A stretch of 64,000 nt of DNA from Saccharopolyspora erythraea (GCF_018141105.1 NZ_CP054839.1:4526001-4590000); one strand, 5' to 3'; numbered from the stretch's first letter, positions 7,912 through 16,822 are shown. The notes: generated from the sequence alone by a model not told the origin. Program-made: numbers and translations.

Positions 7912-9309
7912 GTGTCATCGTCACCCGCTGCCGAACCGTTGTTGTCCCTGCGAACCCAAGCGGCTCGTCTGCTGGCGACCACGACGAAGACGCCGCCGCA
8001 GATGCAGTCCATCAGTTCCCGCAACCTGCTCAGGCAGTTGCCGTGGGTCGGTGTCACCAGTGGCACGTACCGGGTGAACCGGCGCCTGCAGATCAGGGTG
8101 GGCCGGGGGCGGGTGTCGTTCCTCCAGCACGGCGCCGATGTCGCCATCATCCCGGGCACGCTCACGGAGCTGTCGGCGTTGCGGGGCTACACCGACACCG
8201 AGGTGCTGGAGCGGCTGGCGGGGTTGTTCACGGCCCGCCAGGTCACGCCCGGGCAGGTCCTGGCCAGGGAGGGCGATCGGATCCGGGAGGTGTTCGTCGT
8301 CGCGCACGGCCGGATCGAACGCCTGGTGACCGGGGAGTACGGCACCGTCGACCACCTGGGGGTGATCGCCGACGGCGACCAGGTCGGCGACGAGGCCGTG
8401 GGAGTCGACGACCCGAGCTGGTCGGCGACGCTGCGCTGTTCCACGGCGGGCACGGTCATGGTGCTGGAGTGGGATGCCCTGCTCGGGCTTCTCGACGAGG
8501 CGCCGGGTCTGCGTGCGCATCTGGAGGACTTCGCGCGGCGCCGGGCGCTGCCGCAGAACCGGCGGGGTGAAGCCGAGGTCGCCCTGTCGGCGGGTCATGA
8601 GGGCGAGGCGGTGATCCCGGGGACCTTCGTCGACTACGAGCTCGAGCCGCGCGAGTACGAGCTGTCGCTGACCCAGACGATCCTGCGGGTGCACACCCGC
8701 GTCGCCGATCTCTACAACGACCCGATGGACCAGGTCGAGGAGCAGCTGCGGCTGGCGGTGGAGGAGATCCGCGAGACCCAGGAACACGAGCTGGTGCACA
8801 ACCGCGAGTTCGGGTTGCTGCACAACACCTCCTACGACCAGCGGATCTCCACCCGCGGCGGGCCGCCGACGCCCGATGACATGGACGACCTGCTGTCGAT
8901 GCGCCGTTCGACCGATGCGTTCTTCGCGCATCCGAAGGCGATCGCGGCGTTCCTGCGCGAGTGCAACCGGCGTGGGCTGGTCGTGGACGCCGGGCGGCTG
9001 GACGACGGGTCCAAGGCGCTGACGTGGCGGGGCGTGCCGGTCTACCCGCTGGGCAAGATCGGCGTCAGCGACCACAACACCACCTCGATCATCGCGATGC
9101 GCCGCGGCGAGGACAAGCAGGGGGTGGTGGGTCTGCGGCCGGCCTCGTTGCCGGATGAGGTGCAGCCCGGTCTGAACGTGCGGTTCATGGGCGTCACCGA
9201 GCAGGCGATCCTGCGCTACCTGGTGACCGCCTACTACAGCGTCGCGCCGCTGGTGCCGGATGCGGTCGGGTTGCTGGAGCACGTGGAGATCGGGCGGGAG
9301 GCGTCCTGA
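7912..9309 (+). CDS. Family 2B encapsulin shell protein with cyclic nucleotide-binding domain (EshA-like)
   Basis: 465 residues from GTG 7912, placed by GGGAGG 8 nt upstream. Known architecture of the family: an HK97-type phage-capsid fold with an inserted cNMP-binding-like domain, assembling into icosahedral cytoplasmic shells. Seen here: an N-terminal arm (1-75), a CRP-like beta-roll (about 92-210, with VLAREGDRIREVFVVAHGRI), and the capsid-fold remainder (PNV-type segments such as VDYELEPREYELSLTQTILRVHTRVADLYNDPMDQV). The phosphate-binding cassette reads GDEAVGVDDPSWSAT (160-172), so the Arg expected before S-A-T is not present. It is followed with a 1-nt overlap by the terpene cyclase, the classic cargo arrangement of family 2B. 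Confidence 0.9.
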   Translation: MSSSPAAEPLLSLRTQAARLLATTTKTPPQMQSISSRNLLRQLPWVGVTSGTYRVNRRLQIRVGRGRVSFLQHGADVAIIPGTLTELSALRGYTDTEVLERLAGLFTARQVTPGQVLAREGDRIREVFVVAHGRIERLVTGEYGTVDHLGVIADGDQVGDEAVGVDDPSWSATLRCSTAGTVMVLEWDALLGLLDEAPGLRAHLEDFARRRALPQNRRGEAEVALSAGHEGEAVIPGTFVDYELEPREYELSLTQTILRVHTRVADLYNDPMDQVEEQLRLAVEEIRETQEHELVHNREFGLLHNTSYDQRISTRGGPPTPDDMDDLLSMRRSTDAFFAHPKAIAAFLRECNRRGLVVDAGRLDDGSKALTWRGVPVYPLGKIGVSDHNTTSIIAMRRGEDKQGVVGLRPASLPDEVQPGLNVRFMGVTEQAILRYLVTAYYSVAPLVPDAVGLLEHVEIGREAS

Positions 9310-10373
9310 TGATCGAGCTCGTCGGCCACGAGACGCCGGTTCCCTCCCAGCAGCAGCACACCGGTGGGGTGCGCGGGACCAGCGCGTGCACTCCGCCGGG
9401 GGTGGGTGAGCGGACGACGGTGCTGTACTGCCCGCCGCCGCCACCCGAGCGCCCCGAGGTCGCCGCCGAGATCAACCGCCGCGTGGTGGTGTGGATGCAG
9501 GGGCTCGGCCTGGGTGGTGAGGACAACGTCGCCGGTGTCTACAAGCACGACCCGGGTCGCGGTATCACGTTGTGCCACCCCGGCAGTCAGGACGTCGAGC
9601 GGATGACGGCCGCGGGCAAGATGATCGTGGCCGAGACGGCGGTGGACGACTACTTCTGCGAGACCAACAGCCGCCGCGACGCCAACGACCAGACCATCGG
9701 GCCGAACCTGTCGCTGGCGCAGTCGGCGATCGACGCGCCGCGCCTGACCCCGGACCTGCAGGCGTCGTGGAACAAGTGCCGCGACGACCACCCGGTGCTG
9801 CGCGCCCAGCACGAGGCGTTCGACGACCTCGAGCGGATCGGCAGCCCGGCGCAGGCCCAGCGCATCCGCCACGACATCGCCCAGCTCTACCTGGGCTACA
9901 ACGCCGAGAACGGGTGGCGGTTGCTCAACCGGCTGCCGCCGGTGTGGCAGTACCTGGCCAACCGGCAGATGAACTCGTTCCGCCCGTGCCTGAACCTCAC
10001 CGACGCCCTCGACGGCTACGAGCTGGCGCCGCAGCTCTACGCCCACCCGCTGGTGCAGGACTGCACCGCGCGGGCGACGCTGATCGCCACCCTCTACAAC
10101 GACCTGGCCTCCTGCGAGCGGGAGATCCGCGAACACGGCCTGCCGTTCAACCTGCCCGCGGTGATCGCCGCCGAGCAGCGCATCGCTCTGGACGAGGCGT
10201 TCGTCCAGGCCTGCGAGATCCACAACGAGCTGATCCAGGCCCTGGAAGAGGCCACCGCAGAGGCCACGGCCGCACTGGCCGACCCGGCTCTCACCCGCTA
10301 CCTGACGGGCCTGTGGTCATGGCTGGCGGGCAGCCGCCACTGGCACTTCACCACCGCACGCCACCGCGCATGA
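9309..10373 (+). CDS. 2-methylisoborneol synthase (class I terpene cyclase)
   Basis: 354 residues. The ATG overlaps the encapsulin stop (TGATG). It converts 2-methylgeranyl diphosphate to 2-methylisoborneol. The metal-binding motif is DDYFCE (113-118), the variant acidic motif of MIB synthases, and the NSE-type motif is NDLASCERE (264-272). The C-terminal GLWSWLAGSRHWH is characteristic of the MIB synthase clade. The first 50 residues are low-complexity, rich in Pro, Gly, Gln and Thr, and precede the cyclase fold at CPPPPPERPEVAAEIN; in related systems such a disordered leader loads the enzyme into the shell. Shorter overall than the Streptomyces coelicolor enzyme because this leader is short. 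Confidence 0.93.
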   Translation: MIELVGHETPVPSQQQHTGGVRGTSACTPPGVGERTTVLYCPPPPPERPEVAAEINRRVVVWMQGLGLGGEDNVAGVYKHDPGRGITLCHPGSQDVERMTAAGKMIVAETAVDDYFCETNSRRDANDQTIGPNLSLAQSAIDAPRLTPDLQASWNKCRDDHPVLRAQHEAFDDLERIGSPAQAQRIRHDIAQLYLGYNAENGWRLLNRLPPVWQYLANRQMNSFRPCLNLTDALDGYELAPQLYAHPLVQDCTARATLIATLYNDLASCEREIREHGLPFNLPAVIAAEQRIALDEAFVQACEIHNELIQALEEATAEATAALADPALTRYLTGLWSWLAGSRHWHFTTARHRA

Positions 10374-10387
10374 AGGGATCAACGACC

Positions 10388-11245
10388 ATGACCAAGTCGA
10401 TCCACGAGAACGGGACCGCCGCCAGCGTCTACCAGGGCAGCATCGCCGAGTACTGGAACCAGGAGGCCAATCCGGTCAACCTGGAGCTCGGCGAGGTCGA
10501 CGGCTACTTCCACCACCACTACGGCATCGGTGAGCCCGACTGGTCGGTGGTCGAAGGCGACGCCGCGACCTCGCACGAGCGCACCACCAGGGAGCTGCAC
10601 CGGCTGGAGACGCTGCAGGCCGAGTTCCTGCTCGACCACCTGGGCAACGTCGAGCCGGAGCAGCGGATCATGGACGCCGGGTGCGGACGCGGCGGCTCGT
10701 CGTTCATGGCCCACGAGCGGTTCGGCTGCAGCGTGGAGGGCGTGTCGCTCTCGCGCAAGCAGGTCGACTTCGCCAACGCGCAGGCCCGCGAGCGCGCGGT
10801 GGCCGACAAGGTCGCCTTCCACCAGCTCAACATGCTCGACACCGGGTTCGACACCGCCGGTATGCAGGCGATCTGGAACAACGAGTCCACCATGTACGTC
10901 GACCTGCACGACCTGTTCGCCGAGCACTCGCGGCTGCTGGCGCGCGGCGGCCGGTACGTGACGATCACCGGTTGCTACAACGACGTCTACGGGTTGCCTT
11001 CCCGGGCGGTGTCCACGATCAACGCGCACTACATCTGCGACATCCATCCGCGTTCGGGTTACTTCCGCGCGATGGCGGCCAACCGGCTGGTGCCGTGCGC
11101 GGTGGTGGACCTGACCGAGGCGACCGTGCCGTACTGGCGCCTGCGCGCCAGGTCGCCGCTGGCCACGGGTATCGAGGAGACTTTCATCGAGGCCTACACC
11201 AGCGGCAGCTTTCAGTACCTGCTCATCGCCGCCGACCGCGTCTAG
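10388..11245 (+). CDS. Geranyl diphosphate 2-C-methyltransferase
   Basis: 285 residues, MTKSIHENGTAASVYQGSIA onwards, 14 nt after the cyclase stop with AAGGGAT as ribosome site. It transfers the methyl group of S-adenosylmethionine to C2 of geranyl diphosphate, giving the MIB precursor. The SAM motif is MDAGCGRGGSSF (about 95-106). EYWNQEANPVNLELGEVDGYFHHHYG is the family's conserved N-terminal segment and SFQYLLIAADRV the closing strand. Last gene of the shell-cyclase-methyltransferase operon, ending at the strong hairpin. Confidence 0.95.
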   Translation: MTKSIHENGTAASVYQGSIAEYWNQEANPVNLELGEVDGYFHHHYGIGEPDWSVVEGDAATSHERTTRELHRLETLQAEFLLDHLGNVEPEQRIMDAGCGRGGSSFMAHERFGCSVEGVSLSRKQVDFANAQARERAVADKVAFHQLNMLDTGFDTAGMQAIWNNESTMYVDLHDLFAEHSRLLARGGRYVTITGCYNDVYGLPSRAVSTINAHYICDIHPRSGYFRAMAANRLVPCAVVDLTEATVPYWRLRARSPLATGIEETFIEAYTSGSFQYLLIAADRV

Positions 11246-11312
11246 GCGAACGCACGACAAGGGTTGTCCCCGGCGAGGACCTCGCCGGGGACAACCCTTG
11301 TCGTGCGTTCGC
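11246..11312. terminator. Perfect 32-bp bidirectional hairpin
   Basis: Arms 11246-11277 and 11281-11312 are exact complements with a 3-nt loop (GAC). It starts one base after the methyltransferase stop and ends 5 bp before the stop of the convergent esterase gene. There is no U-tract, as is common in actinomycete stem-only terminators. A 67-nt perfect palindrome is unusually long. Confidence 0.75.
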
Positions 11313-11317
11313 AGGGG

Positions 11318-12346
11318 TCAGGGCGTCAGGCCCCAGAACCGGGCGGTGTGGTGGGTGGAGCAGAGGGTGTCGAGGTAGTAGGTGGCGGTGGTGCCGCACT
11401 GGTCCTCGCCGTTGCCGGGGTCGACGGGCAGGCCGTGGCCCATGCCCGCGATGGAGTACTCGGCGACCAGGGTGCTGCCGTGGGCGTCGGCGTAGGTGCG
11501 GCGGGTGGTGCCCGCGGGCAGCGTGGTGGTCTCGGTCGGGGTCTGGGACAGGCCGTGGACGTCGGTCCACTGGTCGCGCAGTTCGGTGGCGTTGACCGGG
11601 GCGACGGTGGTGTCGGCGGTGCCCTGCCAGATCGCGACCTTCGGCCACGGGCCGCTGTGGCCGGGGGCGGAGGAGCGCACGAGCTCGCCCCACTGCTGCG
11701 GTGTCCTGTGCTGGTCGCTGCTCATGCAGCCGAAGGCCTGGGCGACGGTGCGGGCGCACTTGGCGGGTGGTCCGGAGTGCAGTGCGCCGCCCGCGAAGAC
11801 CTCGGGGTAGCCGGCGAGCAGGTTGGCGGCCATGCCGGCGCCGGCCGACAGTCCGGAGAGGTAGGTGCGGGCGGGGTCGGTGCCGTAGGTGCCGTGGGCG
11901 TGGGCGACCATCTGGCGGATTGAGGCGGCTTCGCCGCGGTCGCGGTCGCTGTCGGCGGGTTCGAACCAGTTGAAGCACTGGCGCGGGTTGTTGGCGGCGG
12001 GTTGTTCGGCCAGCACCAGCGCGAACTTGTGCTGGTCGGCGTATTCCGGCCATCCGGAGTGGGTGAAGTAGTCGGTGGCGTTCTGGGTGCAGCCGTGCAA
12101 CAGCACCACCAGCGGCGCGCCGTCGGGCAGCCCGTCGGGCAGGTAGGCGTACATGTTCAGGGCGCCGGGGTTGTCGCCGAAGGACGGCACGGGGGTCAGC
12201 GCGGCGCGCGGTACCGCGGTCTGCGCCGGCGCGGGGGTGACCGCGTATGCCGGTGGGGCGGCGGCCAGGGCCAGTCCGCAGGCCAGTGCCGCGAGGAGCC
12301 GGCGGTGGCGGCCGAGCGCGGTGGGCGAGGGGAGATGCGGTGTCAT
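11318..12346 (-). CDS. Secreted PHB depolymerase-family esterase
   Basis: 342 residues with a cleavable signal peptide (RRLLAALACGLALAAAPPAYA, roughly 15-36). The fold is the alpha/beta hydrolase of extracellular short-chain polyhydroxyalkanoate depolymerases: oxyanion HGCTQ, lipase box GLSAGAG, Asp in WQGTADTTV, His in MGHGLPV. Feruloyl/acetylxylan esterases share this fold, so the polymer is not certain. The neighbouring 3-hydroxybutyrate dehydrogenase favours PHB oligomers. No separate substrate-binding domain. Confidence 0.8.
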   Translation of the reverse strand: MTPHLPSPTALGRHRRLLAALACGLALAAAPPAYAVTPAPAQTAVPRAALTPVPSFGDNPGALNMYAYLPDGLPDGAPLVVLLHGCTQNATDYFTHSGWPEYADQHKFALVLAEQPAANNPRQCFNWFEPADSDRDRGEAASIRQMVAHAHGTYGTDPARTYLSGLSAGAGMAANLLAGYPEVFAGGALHSGPPAKCARTVAQAFGCMSSDQHRTPQQWGELVRSSAPGHSGPWPKVAIWQGTADTTVAPVNATELRDQWTDVHGLSQTPTETTTLPAGTTRRTYADAHGSTLVAEYSIAGMGHGLPVDPGNGEDQCGTTATYYLDTLCSTHHTARFWGLTP

Positions 12347-12747
12347 CGCGTCCCTTTCGTCGAGCAGAGCCCCCCGGCCGTTGTCACGCTAGAACGCTCG
12401 TGCGCGTGGCGGCCATGTGCGCCGGCCCCAGGAAACAGCGGACCGCTGTGGTGGACCGGAACACCGCGGATCTGCGGTGCCGCCGTGGTGCCAGCCGCTC
12501 GGCGGGGGTCAGGGCAGCGTGCGTCCGCGCAGGTCTTCGGTGGCGGCGAACTGCGCCACCTCGGTGCCGGCCGAGGCCCGGTGGGGTGTCGTGCGGGTGT
12601 CCTCGCGGTGACCGGCACGCCCCGTCCGGTAGCTGGGTTCGCCATGGTGGTGCGGGTTTTTGTGGCCGTGTGCCACATATTCCGGTCGAGCCGATCACAT
12701 TAGCGTGACCGCCACAGTCGGTGGAGCGAGGCGGAGGAGCGCACGCG
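12347..12747. promoter_or_regulatory. Divergent control region between esterase and hydroxybutyrate dehydrogenase
   Basis: 401 bp with no gene I can support. It must hold the promoters of the divergent depolymerase and dehydrogenase genes. The most AT-rich part is 12655-12715 (TTTTTGTGGCC to CACATTAGCG). I do not see a clear operator. Confidence 0.4.
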
Positions 12748-13491
12748 ATGGATCTCGACGACCGCACGGCACTGGTCACCGGGGGCGGTGCGGGGATCGG
12801 CGCGGCCTGCGCCCGGGAACTGGCCGCGGCGGGGGCCGTGGTGCACGTGGTGGACCGCGACGGCGAGTCCGCCCGTGCGGTGGCCGCCGAGATCGGCGGT
12901 CACGCCCACGTGACCGACCTGGCCGTGGCCGACCAGCTGCACGGGCTGCCGCGCGAGGTCGACGTGCTGGTCAACAACGCCGGGATGCAGCACATCGCGC
13001 CGGTGCACGAGTTCGACCCGGACACCTTCGTGCGGATGCAGCAGGTGATGGTGACCGCCCCGTTCCTGCTGGCCCGCCACTGCCTGCCGCACATGTACCG
13101 GCGCGGCTGGGGCCGGGTGGTCAACATCTCCAGCGTCCACGGACTGCGCGCCAGCACCGGCAAGTCGGCCTACGTGGCGGCCAAGCACGGCCTGGAGGGG
13201 CTGAGCAAGACCATCGCCCTGGAAGGTGCCGCGCACGGGGTGACCAGCAACTGCGTCAACCCCGGCTACGTCGACACCGCGCTGGTGCGCGACCAGATCG
13301 CCGACCAGGCCGCCGCGCACGGCACCGACCCCGCCGACGTCGTCGAGCGGGTGTTGCTGACCCGCCCGGCGATCAAACGCCTCATCGAGCCCCGCGAGGT
13401 CGCCGCGGCGGTGAGGTGGCTGTGCGGCCCGCACTCCGGCTACGTCTCCGGCGCGTCCCTGGCCCTGGACGGGGCCTGGAGCAGTTCCTGA
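12748..13491 (+). CDS. 3-hydroxybutyrate dehydrogenase (SDR)
   Basis: 247 residues, GGAGGAG at 12733. Short-chain dehydrogenase: cofactor site TGGGAGIG, NNAGMQHIAPVHEF, catalytic Ser in SSVHG and YVAAK. The motifs NNAGxQHxAP, SSVHGL and the late RPAIKRLIEP are those of 3-hydroxybutyrate dehydrogenase, which oxidises (R)-3-hydroxybutyrate to acetoacetate with NAD in the cytoplasm. It is followed after 28 bp by an MHS transporter, consistent with uptake then oxidation of the monomer released by the divergent depolymerase. Confidence 0.88.
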   Translation: MDLDDRTALVTGGGAGIGAACARELAAAGAVVHVVDRDGESARAVAAEIGGHAHVTDLAVADQLHGLPREVDVLVNNAGMQHIAPVHEFDPDTFVRMQQVMVTAPFLLARHCLPHMYRRGWGRVVNISSVHGLRASTGKSAYVAAKHGLEGLSKTIALEGAAHGVTSNCVNPGYVDTALVRDQIADQAAAHGTDPADVVERVLLTRPAIKRLIEPREVAAAVRWLCGPHSGYVSGASLALDGAWSSS

Positions 13492-13519
13492 CCCACCCCT
13501 CGTCAGACAGGTGCACGAG

Positions 13520-14872
13520 ATGACCCAGAACCCCGCCGCCACTGCGGCGCAGAACCCGCCGCGCACGTCGATCGCGCGCGTGGTCACAGCCAGCCTCATC
13601 GGCACCACCATCGAGTGGTACGACTTCTTCCTCTACGGCTCGGCCGCGGCGCTGGTGTTCAACACGCTGTTCTTCCCCGCCGCCGACCCGGTCACCGGCA
13701 CGCTGCTGGCCTTGGCGACCTTCGCCATCGGCTTCGTCGCCCGGCCGGTCGGCGGCCTGGTGTTCGGCCACTACGGCGACCGGCTGGGCCGCAAGAAGCT
13801 GCTGGTGCTGAGCCTGCTGCTGATGGGCGGCTCGACGGTGGCGATGGGCCTGCTGCCCACCTACGCCACGATCGGAATGGCCGCGCCGCTGCTGCTGACG
13901 CTGCTGCGGCTGGTGCAGGGCTTCGCGCTCGGCGGGGAGTGGGGCGGGGCGGTGCTGATCGTCTCCGAACACGGCGACGCCCGCCGCCGCGGGTTCTGGG
14001 CCGCGTGGCCGCAGGCCGGCGCTCCGGGCGGCAACCTGCTGGCCACCGCGGTGCTGGCGCTGCTGGCGGCGGTGCAGCCGGAGGCCGACTTCCTGGCGTG
14101 GGGCTGGCGGATCCCGTTCCTGCTCTCCGGCGCGCTGGTGCTCATCGGGTTGTGGATCCGCATCAGCATCGCCGAGACCCCGGCGTTCCAGGCCGCCGCC
14201 GAGGCCGCCCGCCACCGGCCCGAGCCCGAACGCGCGCCGATCGTGGAGGTGCTGCGCACCCAGTGGCGGCAGGTGCTGATCGCGATGGGCGCGAGGCTGG
14301 GGGAGAACGTCTCCTACTACGTCATCACCTCCTTCATCCTGGTCTACCTGACCCAGTCGCTTCAGCTGCCCAAGCAGGTCGCGCTGAACGCGGTGCTCAT
14401 CGGCTCGCTGGTGCAGTTCTTCGCGCTGCCGCTGTTCGGGGCGCTGTCGGACCGCTTCGGCCGCCGCCGCGTCTACGCGCTGGGGGCGCTGGGCATGGCC
14501 GGGTGGGTCTTCGCGTTCTTCGCGCTGCTGGACACCCGTTCGCCGCTGGCGATCATCGTGGCCACGACGGTGGCGCTGGTGCTGCACGCGGCGATGTACG
14601 GGCCGCAGGCGGCGTTCTTCTCGGAGCTGTTCTCCACGCGGGTGCGCTACTCGGGGGCGTCGGTGGGCTACCAGCTGGCCTCGATCCTGGCCGGGGGTCT
14701 GGCGCCGCTGATCGCGACCGCGCTGCTGGACGCCTTCGGCTCGTCGGTGCCGGTCTCGCTGTACGTGGCGGGCGCAGCGCTGCTGACGGTGGTGGCGCTG
14801 GCCGCGGCCGCCGAGACGCGGGGCCGGGCGCTGAGCTCGCCGCGACCGGCCGACGAGCCGGCGGCTCCGTGA
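13520..14872 (+). CDS. MHS-family (MFS) metabolite:proton symporter
   Basis: 450 residues with twelve predicted hydrophobic segments. TTIEWYDFFLYGSAAALVF and GHYGDRLGRKK are hallmarks of the metabolite:H+ symporter group (ProP, KgtP, ShiA). The ATG at 13520 is preferred to GTG 13511. Given the operon with 3-hydroxybutyrate dehydrogenase, the substrate is probably 3-hydroxybutyrate or a similar carboxylate. It ends 4 nt before the PucR regulator, so all three genes are likely cotranscribed. Confidence 0.85.
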   Translation: MTQNPAATAAQNPPRTSIARVVTASLIGTTIEWYDFFLYGSAAALVFNTLFFPAADPVTGTLLALATFAIGFVARPVGGLVFGHYGDRLGRKKLLVLSLLLMGGSTVAMGLLPTYATIGMAAPLLLTLLRLVQGFALGGEWGGAVLIVSEHGDARRRGFWAAWPQAGAPGGNLLATAVLALLAAVQPEADFLAWGWRIPFLLSGALVLIGLWIRISIAETPAFQAAAEAARHRPEPERAPIVEVLRTQWRQVLIAMGARLGENVSYYVITSFILVYLTQSLQLPKQVALNAVLIGSLVQFFALPLFGALSDRFGRRRVYALGALGMAGWVFAFFALLDTRSPLAIIVATTVALVLHAAMYGPQAAFFSELFSTRVRYSGASVGYQLASILAGGLAPLIATALLDAFGSSVPVSLYVAGAALLTVVALAAAAETRGRALSSPRPADEPAAP

Positions 14873-14876
14873 CACG

Positions 14877-16736
14877 ATGACCGCCGTGACGACAGCGGAC
14901 TCGGCGATGGCGCACCTGCTGGACCTGCTGGACTCGGGTGCTCCGGTGGAGCGCATCGCCCAGGTCGCGACCTGGGCGGGCGAGTGCGACGGGGTCGAGC
15001 AGGCGGTGGAGACCGCGTTGCGCATCCGCGGCAGGCTCTCCCAGCACCACCGCCGCGAGGCGGAGCTGACCGCCCTGTTCGACACCGCCAACGACCTGGC
15101 GCTGCTGCGCGACACCGATGCGGTGCTGCGCTCGATCGTGCGCCGTGCCCGCACGCTGCTGCATTCCGACACCGCCTACCTCACGCTCAACGACCCGGAG
15201 GCCGATCAGACCTTCATGCGGGTCACCGACGGGTCGACCTCGGCGGTGTTCCAGCAGCTGCGGCTGGGCATGGGCGAGGGCCTGGGCGGGCTGGTCGCCC
15301 AGACCGCCCTGCCCTACGCCACCGCCGACTACCCGCGCGACCCGCGCTTCCGCCACACCACCGCGATCGACACCGGCGTCGGCGAGGAGGGCCTGGTGGC
15401 CATCCTCGGGGTGCCGCTGCAACTGGGCGGCACGGTGATCGGGGTGATCTTCGCCGCCAACCGCTCGCCGCGGGAGTTCTCCGCCGCCGAGGTGTCGCTG
15501 CTGACCTCGCTGGCCAACCACGCCGCGATCGCGCTGGACACCGCCCGGCTGCTGGAGGAGTCGCAGCGGGCGCTGGCCGAGCTCAACCGCGCCAACGACC
15601 TCATCCGCGGCCACAGCGACGCGTTGGCCCGCGCCCAGGACGCCCACGACCGACTGACCGACCTCGTGCTGCGCGGCGGTGACGTGCAGCAGGTGGCCAC
15701 CGCGCTGGGCACGATCCTGGGCGGGGGGATCGTCGTGCACGACGCTGCGGGCGCGGAGCTGGCTCGTGCGGGCAGCGAGGCCCTGGCCCCGTCGGCGGAG
15801 CTGCTGGCCGACTCCCGCGCGACCGGGCGCGCGGTGTGCCGGGGCGGGGTGTGGGTGTGCGCGATCCTGGCCGGTCCGGAGCCGCTGGGCGGGATCGCTC
15901 TGACCGGGCGCCCGGGGCTGTCGGCGGCCGACCAGCGGTTGTTCGAACGCGCGAGTCTGGTCACCGCGCTGCTGCTGTTGTTGCGCCGCTCGGTGGCCGA
16001 GACCGAGGACCGGCTGCGGGGTGAGCTGATCACCGACCTGCTCACCGCGCCCGAGCGCGACCCGGCCGGCCTGGTGGCGCGCGGCAGGCGGCTCGGGGTG
16101 GATCTGGCGGCACCGCACCTGGTCGCGGTCGCCCACGCCGACAGCACCAGCCGGCGTCGGCTGACCTCGGCGACCGCGCCGCTGATCCCCACCGCGAGCC
16201 TGGCCGGGGTGCACGCCGACGAGGTGGTGCTGCTGGTTCCCGGTGACGATCCGGGCGCGTTGGGCGAGCGGCTGGCCGCCGACCTCGGCGCGGCCCTGGG
16301 CTGCGCGGTCACGGTCGGGGCGGCGGGTCCGGCGCGGGGGCCCGCGGCGCTGGAGGCCGCCCACGCCGAGGCGCAGCGCTGCCTGCGGGCACTGCTGGCG
16401 CTGGGGCGCGCCGGGCACGGGGCGGCGATGTCGGGGCTGGGGTTCGTCGGCACCCTGCTGGGCGACCGCAGCGACCTGGCGGGCTACGTGCGGGCGACGA
16501 TCGGCCCGGTGCTGGACTACGACCGGCGGCGCGGGACGCGGCTGGCCGACACGCTGTCGGCCTACTTCGCCTGCGGCGGGAACCTCAGCCGCACCAAGGA
16601 CAAGCTGCACGTGCACGTCAACACCGTGGTGCAGCGCATGGAACGCATCGCGACGCTGCTGGGTGAGGACTGGCAGCGTCCCGAGCGCGCGCTGGAGATC
16701 CAGCTCGCGCTGCACCTGCACACCCTGGTCGGCTAG
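14877..16736 (+). CDS. GAF-PucR/CdaR-type transcriptional regulator
   Basis: 619 residues. A GAF domain covers about 70-225 (LLHSDTAYLTLNDPEADQTF, GLGGLVAQTALPYATADYP). A PucR-type C-terminal helix-turn-helix closes the protein (YFACGGNLSRTKDKLHVHVNTVVQRMERI). Such proteins activate catabolic operons in response to their substrate. Being the third gene of the hydroxybutyrate operon it probably controls that operon and the divergent depolymerase. Confidence 0.87.
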   Translation: MTAVTTADSAMAHLLDLLDSGAPVERIAQVATWAGECDGVEQAVETALRIRGRLSQHHRREAELTALFDTANDLALLRDTDAVLRSIVRRARTLLHSDTAYLTLNDPEADQTFMRVTDGSTSAVFQQLRLGMGEGLGGLVAQTALPYATADYPRDPRFRHTTAIDTGVGEEGLVAILGVPLQLGGTVIGVIFAANRSPREFSAAEVSLLTSLANHAAIALDTARLLEESQRALAELNRANDLIRGHSDALARAQDAHDRLTDLVLRGGDVQQVATALGTILGGGIVVHDAAGAELARAGSEALAPSAELLADSRATGRAVCRGGVWVCAILAGPEPLGGIALTGRPGLSAADQRLFERASLVTALLLLLRRSVAETEDRLRGELITDLLTAPERDPAGLVARGRRLGVDLAAPHLVAVAHADSTSRRRLTSATAPLIPTASLAGVHADEVVLLVPGDDPGALGERLAADLGAALGCAVTVGAAGPARGPAALEAAHAEAQRCLRALLALGRAGHGAAMSGLGFVGTLLGDRSDLAGYVRATIGPVLDYDRRRGTRLADTLSAYFACGGNLSRTKDKLHVHVNTVVQRMERIATLLGEDWQRPERALEIQLALHLHTLVG

Positions 16737-16822
16737 CGGGGCCGTTCGGCTGGGCTGCCTTGCCGCCCGGGCGTGGTGGCCGCAGGCTGGAGCGGGCTTT
16801 TCGTGACAGGGGAGGACGGGAC

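Noticed and set aside
14553-16721. 722-codon minus-strand frame opposite the PucR regulator
   Set aside because: Low-complexity antisense shadow; the plus strand carries clear GAF and PucR domains.
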